Shown: piece by piece, positions 27,901-42,900 of the stretch | How the letters are laid out: each line of letters opens with the position of its first letter | Numbering within the stretch: the stretch's first letter is position 1 | Source of the DNA: Pomphorhynchus laevis | Taxonomy: Eukaryota; Acanthocephala; Palaeacanthocephala; Echinorhynchida; Pomphorhynchidae | DNA length: 64,000 bases | Reading direction: 5' to 3' | NCBI GenBank assembly: GCA_012934845.2 | Contig: WNNJ02002563.1 | Span: 26,229 to 90,228, forward strand | Program-made: the position numbers and the translations under genes | The notes under the pieces: generated by a model | The model's input: the letters and a program-made list of their open reading frames with translations, nothing else | What the model was told of the DNA's origin: nothing | Databases searched by the model: none

Positions 27901-30900
27901 TTGCAGTTGGAATAAACATGTAGTTTTTGGATTGATTTGTATTTTAATTTGATTTTGTTTTATGTGGTGTTTTATTCTTTAGTGTTATATCTATTTTATT
28001 CGTGTTTTATTATTTTAGTGCTTTTTAGCCAATTTTTATCCAATTGAACTTCAATACTTGTGTTTTGTAATTTTCGGTAAAAATTTCTTTGATGTTTTTG
28101 TTGTAAGTGTATATGTGTTGTGTAGTTGTGATTTTACTATTAAATTTTTAATTTTTTTGCCTGGAAAAGGTCGCTAGGAGCGACTGAAAATTTGTAAAAT
28201 TTTTGCAAATTAATTCCCTACCTTGCAATTTCTTCAACAATTATTTTTAGATGTAGTAAATGACTGGTTAATTGTTTTTATGCTAGATTTAATCTCGCTA
28301 TTATTTAAATTAGGTATAATACTATTATTGATTGAGCAACATAGAGCACAAATCTAAACACAAATCGCCTTATATTCCCTAAGTGCGGAAGAATATGAAG
28401 ATGTTTTCTTAGTCCATAGTATCGATAGGAATTTTTTAATTATACTTTGATTTATTTTCATGATCCTTTTACCAACCCGTTGATGTGCATAGACTCGAAA
28501 ATTAACCGTCTATAATAATTTGATTCTTTTGCAAGAATTTTGATATCATCGAATTTAAAATGGGGTCATTTAATGAGGGAATGGTTTAAAACGATAGATG
28601 ACATGTCCCCTTTCCTTAGAGCATTACGATGTTTCTTAATTCTTAGGTGTAATGGTCGTTTAGTCTTGCCCACGTATGTAGCGTCACAATCTTTACATTT
28701 TATCTCATATACGAGACCTTACGTTTGCTGAGATAACAGTCTTCGTTTGCACATGGATGCTAGACACCTTCTAGGTGTACAGTAAACTGTAGGACGTGAT
28801 GACGTATGTCGTCTAAGACCATCTTCAAGTTTGTTCAGGCCACGGATGTCAACGAAAGACGATCGCAAATATATTTTAGGTTTTGCTTGGTCCTTTTTGT
28901 CATGTGTCTATGCAAAAAATATATTCTTCGATTTTCGATCAGCCTGGGTGATGGCCCATTTGGGAAAGCCACGATTTTTCAGTTTCGACTTAATAACCGA
29001 ACTTTCAGTCAACTGTTTACATTTCTCTGATCAGTCTCCCTTTTTACGCAATTTATATTTATATCAAAATAATAATGCTAACTCAAAATCTAATTAAATT
29101 ATAAAATTATGATTTTAATTTATTGTTAGAAATATGGTGACGTTTATCCTGTCAATCACTATAAACAATTAGAATTTATTAAATTATTAATAATTATATA
29201 CAATTGTTATAAGGTTTTATATAATTTATGTCAAATTAGAAACTGCTTTATAATGCAAATCAGCTAACTGAGTCTACGTATATTATATAATTATAAAATA
29301 AACAGATTAAATAATCCTTGAGATTGATTTGCCCAAGTGCCACCGAAATATAGGATCAGTAATCCTTGAGAATGATTTCAGATTAAATAATCCTTGAGAT
29401 TGATTTGCCCAAGTGCCACCGAAATATAGGATCAGTAATCCTTGAGAATGATTTCAGATTAAATAATCCTTGAGATTGATTTGCCCAAGTGCCACCGAAA
29501 TATAGGATCAAAATTGTAAAATTAATAATAGTCTCTTCGATTTCTTAACAATCTAAAAATTAATTCCTTATTATAAGCAATCTAACGAAATTGTTAAAAT
29601 AGCAATTATATATAAATTAAAAATATTGTATTTATGTGCAAAAGTCAAGTTTTTATAAAGTGAATTTATTGTATTTGACTGAAATTATAAAAAAAATGTT
29701 TTAAAAAGTTTTTTTCCAATATTGACCGGATTTTTTAAATGATTTCTTATCTGCAAAATTTATAATTCCAATTGTAATATGAATTGAATGCAAACAACAC
29801 AAAAGATGATTGAAAAATGAATTTAAAGATGAAAATTATGTTAAGCCTTGTAACGCAGCAATGTTTTTAGATCATTAAGATATATACTTTGATATTGAAA
29901 ATATCCATTTATTTCTTTTTATCGTTATATAAATTTACATAAACGAAGAAATTAGTTTAATTCAAAAATTTCAATATTTATGTAACTCCCGCTATCATCT
30001 TCGGGAAAATTTAAAACAGTTTGTGCCAAACAGTTTATTTATTCGTTTCTACATAATTATATACTTTAATTATATATTTACTTTAGCTTTTGAATCTAAA
30101 AAGCTAAAGTAAATCTTTATTTAAAATTAAGCGCTGAGGAAAATAAACGAGGCAATTGTTATCGATACACATAAGCGTAATCTAATAAAACACTTGATTT
30201 AAATATTTAATTTTATCGAATTTTGTTATTTTCTGTGATTGTTCTCTTCACAATTTCAATATCTTGCTTATAATGTGAATTTTATTTAATAAAATATTTA
30301 TTAAAATAATAACAGATTATTGCTAGAGACTCAACAAATATAACTAACTAATGAATGTTTTACAGTAAGAATTACAAAATTCTATCTCCTTTCTTACTTT
30401 ATTTATTTTCCTAAATGATAACTATTTTATTAGACTATAATTGCATTATCATTTAAATATTTTTACTTTCACTATTAATTATTTTCCTTCTAATGGTTTT
30501 CTCATTATACATGGCAGCAACAACTAACTACATTCATGCAATTCAAATTACTGTTTTATCTCCTCAATTTATTTATTTTAGTACACAGTATTTTAATTAT
30601 TAATTATTTTAGTATTTTAATTATTTTTTCCATAATTATTTGTAAAAAATGAAGTAGCGGATTTCAAAATCAGATGATAACTGCTGTAATAACTAATCAT
30701 TCTTGGAATAAGTTTTGATTGAAATATTTTATAATTTTTTTATAAAAAATCCTTTTTTTGATATTAATCATGTACTATTTTGGTATTAATAATATTACAT
30801 GTATTATATTGGTCTGAAACATATGATCACTTTTTTAAGATTATGAAACTTACACTTAATAATAAGGCCTTGATTGCTGGGCCGTATGTTTGGCATGTTT

Positions 30901-33900
30901 CGATTTATACCGGCCGAAACGCGTCTGTATGTTGATATTTATAGTTTGTGAGATTAATATATACAATTTGAGGAAGGCCAAGTGGCCGAAATGTCATAAA
31001 CAGCTATTCGTCTATTTTTGGATCCATAAGGATACGATTATATACTTTAATGAAGTGTAGAAAAAAGGCAAAGACACTTATATTCGGCATATGCGCAGCA
31101 CGCATAGCGTAGCTATCGGCCATGATTCTTGGACAAGTGTAGTCTCAAACCAAGTGAAAGCCATGACACTGACGAACTATCGTTGGAACGCTTGCCATCG
31201 TTATGTACAATTATGTTCAGCTCTAATTGGAATGGTATTTAGGCGCTACAGAGCTCTTTTTGGATCAGCTTGTTTATCTTTGTATGACAAGCGTGTATTG
31301 TCTTGCCCTGTTTACAGTCTAGTGCGTAGTGGCCCAACGCATCTGACTAGTCGCTACAAATACATGTGAACAAATAATAAACGTTTTATTAAGGATACGT
31401 GATTGCGTAATTTGATTGTTATAAAATTTACTTACCTATTCGATTTAGAAACAATTCCAAACAATGCTTGTTCTAATCGGTATTTCATGTGTACCTTTTA
31501 TGCTTATACCGAAGCCAGTTATTCAAATTCAATCAATGAAGGTTAGCAATTGTTTTATTATATTTTCATTCTATCTTAAACCGAAAATATAAATTCACTG
31601 CTTAGCATTAAAGACATTTATTTACACAGATATGCATGTTGTCTATTTTTAAAATAAATGTGTTGATATCAACATATTAACGTTGTCTGAATACGAACAC
31701 TACATCACCTTAAAATCGCATGCTGGACTGAATAGGATACCCTTAGTACACCCTAAATGACACAGTTGATAGTAACTTTCTTCATTCTCATCATGTTTTT
31801 TGACATCTTAATGCAGTTTACAACACCGCTTTTTCTAACCACTTTATGCTAACTATTCTATACCTGATTTTGTCAATTTCACTCAATCCGTAACTGTTTG
31901 GTATTGTCCGTGGAAATGACCTAATGTAAGTCAATTTTGCGAGAACATTCTCACTTCTTTTCATTCAATATTTGCATCATCTGTTGATATTTTAGCATCC
32001 AACTATGATTAGTACCTAAATAATATTCTCGACTTTATCTTACCTATAAGATCATATAGTCATCGCTGTCATAGGACTAGATCATCTAGTCTTCGCTGTC
32101 CTAACCATGCATCCTGTTTGATTAGGAATGTATGTCAGTGAAACGCACTTTACGTCATCTTAATCGAACTTATATAAGATTTGTTCGAAGTTATTCATTG
32201 TTGAAATTGCATCATCAAGATATCGATTTTTTTGTATATCGTCATACCAATCATTCTCTTCTGAAATAAATATGCTCGTCTGTTTGGTTGCTTCAAAAAG
32301 CTTATCGACAAGCTCATTTTAACAAACTTATCGATCGCTACTATTCTTGTTTCTCAGCTGCCTTTCGCTGATGACAATGCTTCACATCTCTTTGATAAAT
32401 TATCTAAATATTCCCTCATTCTTATCTCATCTAACCTTGATGTTATCGATAAATGATCTAAGTCTTAACCAAACTATTCCACTTCTATCTAATTCATTCA
32501 CAGCAAATATTACATTCTCTTATGTCTTTACGTAATTCTACTTCTCCACTCGACCCCATCACAACTTATATATTTTAATATAGATTTACCATGATATCTT
32601 TGTTTTTCTCTTTGCTTTTTTATCAATTGTATAATTTTTTCGCCACATTCCTTCTCTTTCAACCATGTAAGCAAACAGCTGCTGCCAAATCATGGTTAGA
32701 TCTTTCTATTCTTCCTATAGATCCATATTACACCTTCGGACAGCATCTTAATTATTTAAGCGCATCATACTTTCACAAATCATCCACTATCTGCTCCCTA
32801 ATGATCTTTCTCCTTCTCTCAGTATGAATGCTTATCGCCCCCAAACACTTTAAATCGACAGGACGCATTAAACGACGTTAATGACATATCTAGTTTCAGT
32901 GATAATCGTCAGATTTGCGTCGTGATCGCTCTCGATTTATAGTCTACCTTTGATGTTGCCACTCATGATATTATTTTGTCTTGTTTTCGCAATTGCTACT
33001 TATTTTCTTCCACATTATTTATTGTTTTCGGTCTTACTTGTATTTTCACTCCTTTAAGTTTAATGCGGACCCAATTCAAATCATTATCATCAACTCACTA
33101 TGGGTGAGCCTCAAGTATCTGTTTTTAGTTCTATTTTATTTGACCTACTCATTTGCGACTTTTATTTTATTGTATCTTCATTCGATTTTAAAGTCATTCA
33201 GTCTGCCAAAGGTATTGCAATTTATGATCACACTCCGCTATTCGGTGTCTCCGCGTTTGCTGCATCTGCCTGCATTCTCTCCATTTATTATTATCTCTAT
33301 TCAATTCGCATGATATTGAATAAGGATAAATCGATTGTTATTTTGGTGACTCCCCCCGTTGTTTCATTAATATAAACTTCTCAATCTTTACTGTCAACAT
33401 TATCTTGCCATGTGTATTTACCATGACCATACTTGGCTTCTATTTTGTTTAGCATTTCTCTTATCTCCCTTTTATTAAGTGCATCCCGTTCGTATTTCCT
33501 AATATTTTGTGACATTCAGTCTATACGAAAACATATTGGCATTTCCTCAATTCTCAGTTTATTTTTCGCACTATTTATGTATGATCTAATTTTTTACCCG
33601 CCTTCTAATAAATTTGCCCACGACGTATCTAACTTCATTACAACAAAATTAATTACGCTACCCTTGTCATTTTCCGTCATAAGAAATTCAATTACCTCTC
33701 TTCCACCCTCCACTCCACACAACAAATTGGATCAACATTTTTGATCGCATTTCTCACCAGCTACTTTGTATCACGTGAAAATCAACTTAAACAATTACCC
33801 CTATTCGTTTTAGATAAATATTCTCGTTTTATTTTCATTGAAATGTTACTTTAAAGTCATAGTTTCCTATTGTTATATATCTCTTCACCGGACATCTTTT

Positions 33901-36900
33901 TACCTGCGTTTTTATCAATTTTCGATCCCCCTATATATTGTCATAGTATCATTTTCTGTAATCATATTCTGATATCAACAATCATATTGTTGATAACAGA
34001 ATATGATAACAGAACAAATTACCCAGTACACCTTTTTATCACCGTCATTATGTACCTTCAAACAGAACCTATCATTTTGCCTCAATGTATCTTTTTCACA
34101 ATATACTGCATCCATTTCTCGTGCTTTCTTAACAATTTTAGTCATCAAAAATTTTACTTTTGTGATCCTGTTAATGACATTGTGCCATAATTCCGACAAA
34201 ATAAGTTTTCTTCTTAAGTCGTCATAAATAAGTAGTAATCTACGGTGTATTTTTATCGTTTTTGAGTTTAGAAACATCGAAAAATAGTGCGTAACGATTC
34301 TCTCTCTGCAAGCCTTATAGATATGGTTGCAGATACAGTACCGTTACACCAAAGTACCAATGATGATATTGCGTATGATGATGCAGATGACTCAAAGGCA
34401 ACGGTTTGTTTCTTGAATTAGTTAATATATAATTAACGCTATTAAATTCTAATTGTATTTTACTACATAAATAAAAAATATGGGTATACTGTATAGTACG
34501 GATACTATAATACATATTATATATGATTCATAACAATTCAAAATATTTAGTTTCAGTTAGCTTATCTAAATTGTTGAAACTATGTATGCTTTAAGTATGT
34601 TATAATTAGGCTATGAATCTTGGATTGTCAGATTTTACACAGTATATGAAACTTTTCATCATGATATCCGGAAATACTTATATTTTACTATATAGTTAAA
34701 TATAAAACATGTTTCATCGTGATCTCAAGTATACCTATATTTTTAGTATACTGGAGAGACTACATTACTGCATTTCGCAATGCAGTAATGTAGTCTCTCC
34801 ATAATACACTGATCGTATTTCTGAGTATATTGTCATCATCAGTTCCGCATGTGCTTACGTTTATATTGCATACATGGGCGCGACCATGTGTCTATTGCTG
34901 TACCTGGCATTTGTACGAATAATTTGCCACCAAATTCAAAATAGTTTTATAATACTAAAACAGTAATTGCATATACTTTTCAATCAAATTATCATTCCAC
35001 ATTGCTATTTCCATAAAGAATCGACAGGCTTACATACCTTTATCATTGGGGATTTATGTACACAAACTATCTACATCATAATTGGCAATCTTTGTACTTT
35101 TCTTTATCTGTGACGACATTTCTTAAAATTTTCCAAAAAAATCGTCCGTGCCTTCAATATTTGATGGAACGTATTGTGAGAGCTCTTTAAACTTTTAATG
35201 TAGATATATTAACTGTATTTCCGTTGCCGAGCCTGAGTTACTAACATTCGGGCGCTTACGCACATATCAGAACTGAAATTTGTAAATCATAAATTACAGT
35301 GAATTAGCAAAAATCTGCAAGTTACGCATTCTACTGTTGGACGTCTACACCTGCTATCAAAACATAATAAATAAGGTCGTCCAGTGCGTGGGCGCCCGAT
35401 TGTTAGTAACAAATTGTTCAAAAAACTAATAATAATGCTAAATCAAAATGGAATAAGTAATAAATTTTTATAAATAATAAATAATTGTTAAAAAAATTTA
35501 TATAATTTAAATCAAGTTTAAATACAAAAGTGAAATTTAAAATAAAAGTCAATTTTATGAATTGACTGATAAATAACAGGCGTTGTATCAGAATAAAAAT
35601 TAAAGGTAATCAAGAGGAACTAAAATGCTATAAGGTTTCGGCTCCTATTCCTCGACCCAACATAGCAGCGGTGCCAAATACATGCTAATGTCATATTTTC
35701 TCTGATGGAATATGATTATTTAGTATCATATTCTAATACAAGGTATATTATTTATTATCCATTCATAAAAATGTTCCGCTAATTATTTTTAATTTATTTT
35801 GTATATTATTGTGTTGATTTATATATTTTACTATTTTACTATATGATGTATATATTTTACTATATTTTACAATAAGGATTAAAGATCATCAGGATGAACT
35901 GCTATGATATCAGGTTTCGGCCCCTATTCCTCGACATGGCTTGCGCTCTTGACTGCTAGGCTACAAATCCAGGATTATCAGATTTCACACAGTATATGAA
36001 ACCTTCCATCATGATCTTCAGAAATACCCATATTTTACTATATATAGTAAAATATAAAACATGGTTAATGGTTCATTCTAATTGCTGAGATAAGAAATAC
36101 AAGAGTAACGAAGTTGTTTGGTGTTTAACTAGTTGTATGCGTTTGTTATATTTCGCTCTTTTTCTCGAACGATTTTGTAGAATTTTCGTGCAATTTCGAC
36201 TGAGCAGAAATTTAATAAACGTTGTATTCGACAATCATCCTCTTTAATTAAGCCTAACTTGTTAACCACCTACGATGTAAAAACGATTCTGATTATCGCT
36301 AGTCCCTATGGTTTATTTATGCGAAATTTATTTAGAATCTCCTACGATTATAGGTTATGTGTCAACTCAACACATTTCTGATACTATCGAAGCAACGATG
36401 TTACGAATTGTCATACTGAATCAAAGTTATTACCGTTCTTATAAGACAGAACATGCACAAATCGACAACTAATGGACTGTTCATGATTTATGTTGCAAAT
36501 TATTCTAAAATGTTGATGTGTCTACTTTGAAATTATATTTGTGCATACTTGAAATCTACAGCGTTGCATGTATTGCAGATAATTTAGTTCATCACAAGTT
36601 AGTCCCGTATCCTATGTTTTACATCAAAGAATTTGAGAAAATATACTAAATTTACTTTGTTTTAGAAAACGAAATGACATAATATAATCAAATAAGACAA
36701 AGATACCTTATTAAATATTGATAAGTTACTAGATAATTAAATTTCATCAGAGGAAATACTGCTGCTATGTTGGGAAGGAGAATTTCGGTCGAAATCTGAT
36801 AACATAGCAGTTCCTCGTGATGACCTCTAATTCTTATTCTAATACATCGTATATTATTAATCGATTCAGTAAAATACATTTAACATAATTTTTTAATTTA

Positions 36901-39900
36901 TAAATAATACAAAATATGTATTACTCAGTTAGTTTATCTGATTTATGTGCTTGCAAAAATGTTTTCGTTTCAAGACATTTTTTAAGTAAACTAATTAATT
37001 AATGTTTTCGTTTTACTACTCTTAAAAACTGTTTGATTATTACTCGTATACAAATGACAATGTTTGTAATTGTACTGACGAATCCTTTCGGTTAAACATA
37101 TTAACTATTTGGATAGATGATATCTCAATATTTAAGTCTTAGAAATAATCGTCGAAATATCCGCAATAACCCATTAGTGTATTATGTTGTGTAATACACT
37201 AATATTATGTTGTATTACGTGTATTATGTTGTATTTGTTTAATTCTTATCGACCCGACAATTTCTGATTGTCCGATCGATTGTTTCTGTTGGCTATTGTC
37301 GAAGCTAAATGCAATCCTATGGCTAATACGCCATCAATTTTGTCGAATTTGTTGTCTCCGAACAAGAATGTTGATTTTTCTAGCAAACACTGATAGATAA
37401 ATGTGCAGATCTTAAATTATACACATCAGAAGATTAATTATTCAAATCAGCATACCATTACTTTGTACTTTGTCATATGGGGAAATCGGTATTTTACAAT
37501 AACAACGCAATAAAGAATATAAAGTTGATAATATAATGTGATACTTTTTAAGAACTATGTATTACAAGGAAAGAAAATCAAGATCTTAAAGGAATGTCAT
37601 TAATCGACCTTGGTATCTTAAAGAAAGTTGAAGCTTCTCCCGTTAATTTAATAAATATGGTATTGTTAACTGTACAATTGTTTTAAGATATTCCGTCATA
37701 AAATAATAAATATAGTGTCATAAAATGAGGTTGTTATTGGAAGTACGTTTCTCATAGTGCCTTATCCTTTAGACGAATTTAGTGCACCTAAGTTTTTATC
37801 TAAGTAAATATTTAAGCTTTTATCCACATTCAATTTATTCTATTTCTTTTTGAAAAGTGATTTGTATTAATATTTAAACAATCTGATAACTGAGTTAACG
37901 TTTTTTATATGATATTTATAAATTAAAAATATGTTTTTACATTAAAAAATTTTAAAGTGGTTTTTCATTTAAAAATTTTGATTTATTTATTAAATTTAGT
38001 ATTTTGAGGCAGGATCAACAAGACATGGTGATTTATTGTTTGTGTTTGGCAAGCTGCTGAAATAACATCAGAATATAACCCAATCTTATAACCTTTTTTA
38101 ATAAGTAACGTAAGATTGTCATCATCAATATCGTCAATAAAACAATAAATAATACCTAAAGGTATTATTATAAACATATTGTTTTTGTCAAATTTCCCAA
38201 ATATATCTCAGTTTACGTATTATTTCAATTGATATGCAATTAAGTGCAAACCATTTCAATGATTTATCCCGCTAGCTATTAAAATATTTATCTAATATTT
38301 ATGCTTGTTTGTCTTTAACGAAGCTTTTGTGTACTGACGTTGGTAATCACAATTATTTTTTATGGGCGAGATATTTTGACAATTACGCTAACATCTTAAT
38401 AAATATCATCTTGATAATGTACAGTAATACATACATTTATATGTATTGTGTACGGGTTTCATTTTAATGCTATTAAAATCTGCAAATATTATTTTAAAAG
38501 TACAATTTTGAATTATTATTTAGGATAAACAAGAACTGTCAATTGGCGATATTATAATGGATCACACTATTGAAACAATAGAATTTTTCCTTAATTCCAT
38601 ATCAAGTGCTGCTTCTTACTTGCGATTGTGGGCTCTTAGTCTGGCACATGCAGGTATTTACGATACTAGATATTTTATACATATTAGTTTTATTACTGCT
38701 CACTTAATTTTATACAATCCAAAAAATGAGATTTGCTGAATTTTATCTTGACATATCACAATGTGTTAGATGATTTAAATAGGTACGTAGCAAGCTGAGT
38801 TGAGTATTTAATATCAAATTTAAATAACATTTCCTAAATATAGAAATTAAACATTTCTTCAATATTTCATTCTCTAGCTGAGAAGAACCTGAAACAAAAA
38901 AATCCACAAAAATCATAATGTGTGTAAATTTTGGGCATTTAAATCTAGTAACAAAGTTTTTATTTATTTAGCTTCCAACTCGTTTATAGCTAGCTAGATA
39001 TGTGCAACTTTTTTATAAAATTAGTTGCGTACATTGAAAACCATCTAGATGTGGAAAACAATTGTAGAACTAATTTACTTTTCTACTACTCATTTTCTTT
39101 CTTCATATTTAACTTTACTGTAATGTTCATGATACTAACATATACAGGAATCTGATAGGATATGATTGAGCTAATGCAGAAAAATTGGAACGTCAAAGAA
39201 CTGCAACTTCAACCGACCATAAAGTCATTAGAAGACTTAATGGTCGTCTAGGCTTCATCAAGTATAGCCGCAGAATTACAAACAGTAGTATCCTTCTCAA
39301 ACAACATGTATGTAAAACCCCACTTAAATAAGACTCAATTACTACTTCATTATCAAATCAGCTAACTGAGTCTACGTATTTAATATAGTGATAAAATAAA
39401 CAAAACATAATAATGCTAAATCAAAATTTAATAATTAAATATTAAATAAAAGTTATAAGATTTTATATAATTTATATCAAGTTAAAATTTAAAATAAAAG
39501 TCGATTTTTATGAATTGACTAATAAATAACAAACGATGTAGCAAAATACGAATTAGAAGTCATCAGCATGAACTGCTATGCTATCAGGTTTCGGCCCCTA
39601 AATCCTCTACCCAACATAGCAGCGGAGTTAAATATGTGCTTAGGACGTATTTCCTCTTATTAAATTCAATTATATAGTATCCTATTCTAATACAAAGTAT
39701 ATTATTTATTATTCATCCATAAAAATTTTCCTTTAATAATTTTTAATCTTTTTTAATATTGTTGTATTGATTTATATATTTTACTATTTTCTGCTTGATG
39801 TTATTTTTATAGTAACCTAGTTTAAAATATGTATCTATTAAATTATTTAAATGATTTTGAAGAAAGCCAATATCATTACATATTGTTGCAATTCTTAAAA

Positions 39901-42900
39901 TTTCATTATTTAATGTATTATATTTTATATTATATGGTATGCATGAATGCTCATGCAAAAATATGTTTATTGTAAATTTAAATATGTCATCTTTACGATA
40001 TAAATTAATAGTAGTTTTAGTTTATATTAATTTAATGTTCATGTCTAAATATACACCTTCTTTATCATTTATATTGGTTTTGATAAGAATAAGGCTACCT
40101 GGATAAATTTGTTCACTTATTGAATAAAAATTATTAGAGTTAAATACACATATATCATCAATATATCGAAACATATATTTCATATCGTTATATAATTAAG
40201 AATTATTTTTGAAAACAGTTATGAACATATTTATATTCTATAAAACTTAAAAATAAGTCAGCTATAATTAATAATAATTATTTAATAATAATTATTAGAT
40301 AATAATAATTAGGCGAGCGAGCAGTATTACAACCAGAACAGTAACAAATAGGAATACTCCAGTACTCATTTTCGGAAAAACAAAATCTTTTGTTTATTAT
40401 TATAATAAATATATCTCAGATAATAATATTTAATAATATTATTATTTAATAATAATTATTTTTAAATAATTTTAATTTACTAAAATATTTAAGGATTCTT
40501 TTAATTCAATGTTATCTAAATATTTATATTTACTTGATGGTTTAATTTTTGTTAGATATGCGTTATAGTTTTTATTATATATATGTATATCGCTTTCCGC
40601 ATTTAAGATTTATTTTTTATTGCCAACCATCATCGAGAATTCAAAAGACTTAATTTATTATTAGATATTTCGACTGTACTGAGCGGTAATTTAAAATTGT
40701 AAGTAATTTATAATAATCAAGACAATTCTTTTAACCAGACTGGTTAGAAAAATAGCATTTTCCTTAATTCCCATTTTCTAAAATATTAAGGAACTTCCCA
40801 TTCTAGATTGTGGTTATATAATCTAGAATGGGTATTATAATAGGCATTATCATATTATATTATAGGTATGATAATAAGTATTATAATAGGTATTATAATC
40901 TAGAATAATACTTCCCCAATCCCCATTCTAGATTATGGGGATATATATGTTCATTTATTTTTTAAAATTAAGAATTTTTCAATGGCATTCCGTTTATATA
41001 ATGTTTCTAATATATTCGTTACATATTGATTTTAATTCTTTATTGTAATTAATAAAACTTTGTTCTAACGGCGGTGAAATCTGCAAACGAGTCTGCAATA
41101 ATACTTCTAATAGAGTTGTGAGTATCTTTGAAACTATACCTCTCTTACATAAATAAGAGAGGTATTTACTCAGGAGTAAATCAATGTTTTCCTCATAAGG
41201 AGGCATGAACACCAAGCAGCGTTCTATATATCATCATGAGACCAAGAAATAGAATAGAATTATTCTCGCAATATTCAAAGTCGCTACGTATGCCCAGTCA
41301 TCATATGTGTGACGACAAACTTCACAACGGTAGATGCGTTTAGCTTTAACGAAGCTCATCAGTACCGTGACTTTAATAATCATCTGTAGGCACCTTAACA
41401 CACGCTTAAACAGTGTTTGAAGCTCGAAAAACAGAACTACCTTTAATCTGAATCATCGGATTAAATTTAGCATAAGCTCTGTGCATGGCAGTGCGTATTG
41501 CAGTTTAACCATGCATCAGGCACTAAATTCCTTTTAATAGAAATGCTGTTTTACAGGGACACTTTAAAGTGTACAAATATATAAAATATAATTTGTTGTT
41601 ACACCTGCCCTTGGACACTCACTTGTGTACTCATAAATATATCATTATGCTTTCCTCATGAGGAGGCATAAACACTAAGCATCGTTCTATATATCTTCAT
41701 AATCAAATCAGCTAACTGAGTCTACGTATTTAATATAATTATAAAATAAACAAAACAATAATGCTAAATCAAAATTTTAATAATTAAATAATAAAATAAA
41801 TTATTGTTTTAAGATTTTTTATAATTTAAATCAAGTTAAAATAAAAAATTGAAATTTAAAATAAAAGTCATTTTTATGAATTGACTAATAAATAACATAC
41901 GTTGTATCATAATAAGGATAGATGTCATCAGGAGGAACTGCTATGCTATTAGGTTTCGGCCCCTAACTCCTCTACCCAACATAGCAACGGGGCCAATTAC
42001 GTGTTAAAGACGTATTTCCCCTGATTAAATTTGATTATATAGTATCTTATTCTAATACAAAGTATACTATTTATTATCCATCCATAAAAATTTTCCGCTA
42101 ATGATTTTAAAGTTATTTTTAATATTATTGTGTTGATTTATATATTTTACTATTTTCTGTTTGATTTTTTTATAATTTTTTTATTGTGTTGATTTATATA
42201 TTTTACTGTTTTATATTTTACTACATCCAATAGCATTTTCCATCGAAGAGTTGTAGAAATATTAAATTTAATATAAAATGTAATATTAATATTAAATTTT
42301 AATTTTTAATTTAATATTTTTTAATTTAATATTTAATTAATTTTTAATTTAATATTTAATTTAATATAAAAAATCAAATTAATGTGTACGTATATAGGAT
42401 GAAACCCACGGCGGCTTTCTATATATCTTAGTATGCATACTTCACTCCTTTATTACAATGCCAATGTCTAAAACGTTTGTGTGATGGTGATTTGTATCTA
42501 TTTGTAGTGTAAACTTCAGCTCGCTTTCTTTATTCAAAACACTAACCATAGCTTCAAGGCTTGCTTTATCACCAGGCCACACAAGCATTATGTCATCTAT
42601 GTATCTTATGCAAACGACTGGCTTGATTTGCTGTTTTTAGAAAAGATGCTTCAATTTCTGCTAGCTATAGGTTTGCATAGATCGGTGCCTCAGCAGTTCC
42701 TATTGCTGTACCTTGTACTTGCTCAAAGAAGTGTTCCTGAAACTCGAAAATATTATTTTCCAACACAATCTTTAGTAAGCTTAGTGTCTAAGAAGTATTT
42801 TTTCCTCTTTTGAATACTAATTTTTCAAATAGTAAAGCATCTTAAAATGATCCAACAACGCGGGTGTAAATCAAATTCGATTTTACCTATATATATTAAA

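Larger units (their letters stand above)
27117..28238. mobile_element. PLE-B: fold-back of a canonical PLE 3' end
   Basis: Two inverted arms of about 390 bp (27117-27503 on -, 27850-28238 on +) surround about 350 bp of unique PLE and Naiad-like sequence. The minus frame 27437-27682 ([20 protein letters not shown], then [18 protein letters not shown]) looks like the end of a PLE GIY-YIG endonuclease. Each arm ends with a degenerate hammerhead: CTG then GGTCGC-TAGG-AGCGAC and GAAAAT. Confidence 0.75.

Noticed and set aside
29305-29510. Tandem hammerhead ribozymes in the 76-bp repeat
   Set aside because: Only a GAAATA-like half is visible; no CUGANGA and no clear stem II.
31091-31369. Host exon or gene
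   Set aside because: No family recognised and no splice context; sequence shared with the region beside the YLDD-type element points to a repeat.
34321-34403. Exon 9 starting at the AG at 34320
   Set aside because: It would need a two-base phase that exon 8 does not leave; the acceptor at 34271 fits phase 0 and keeps an open frame.
34752-34801. microRNA precursor
   Set aside because: A 23-bp perfect stem with a 4-nt loop is too short and too perfect for a pre-miRNA.
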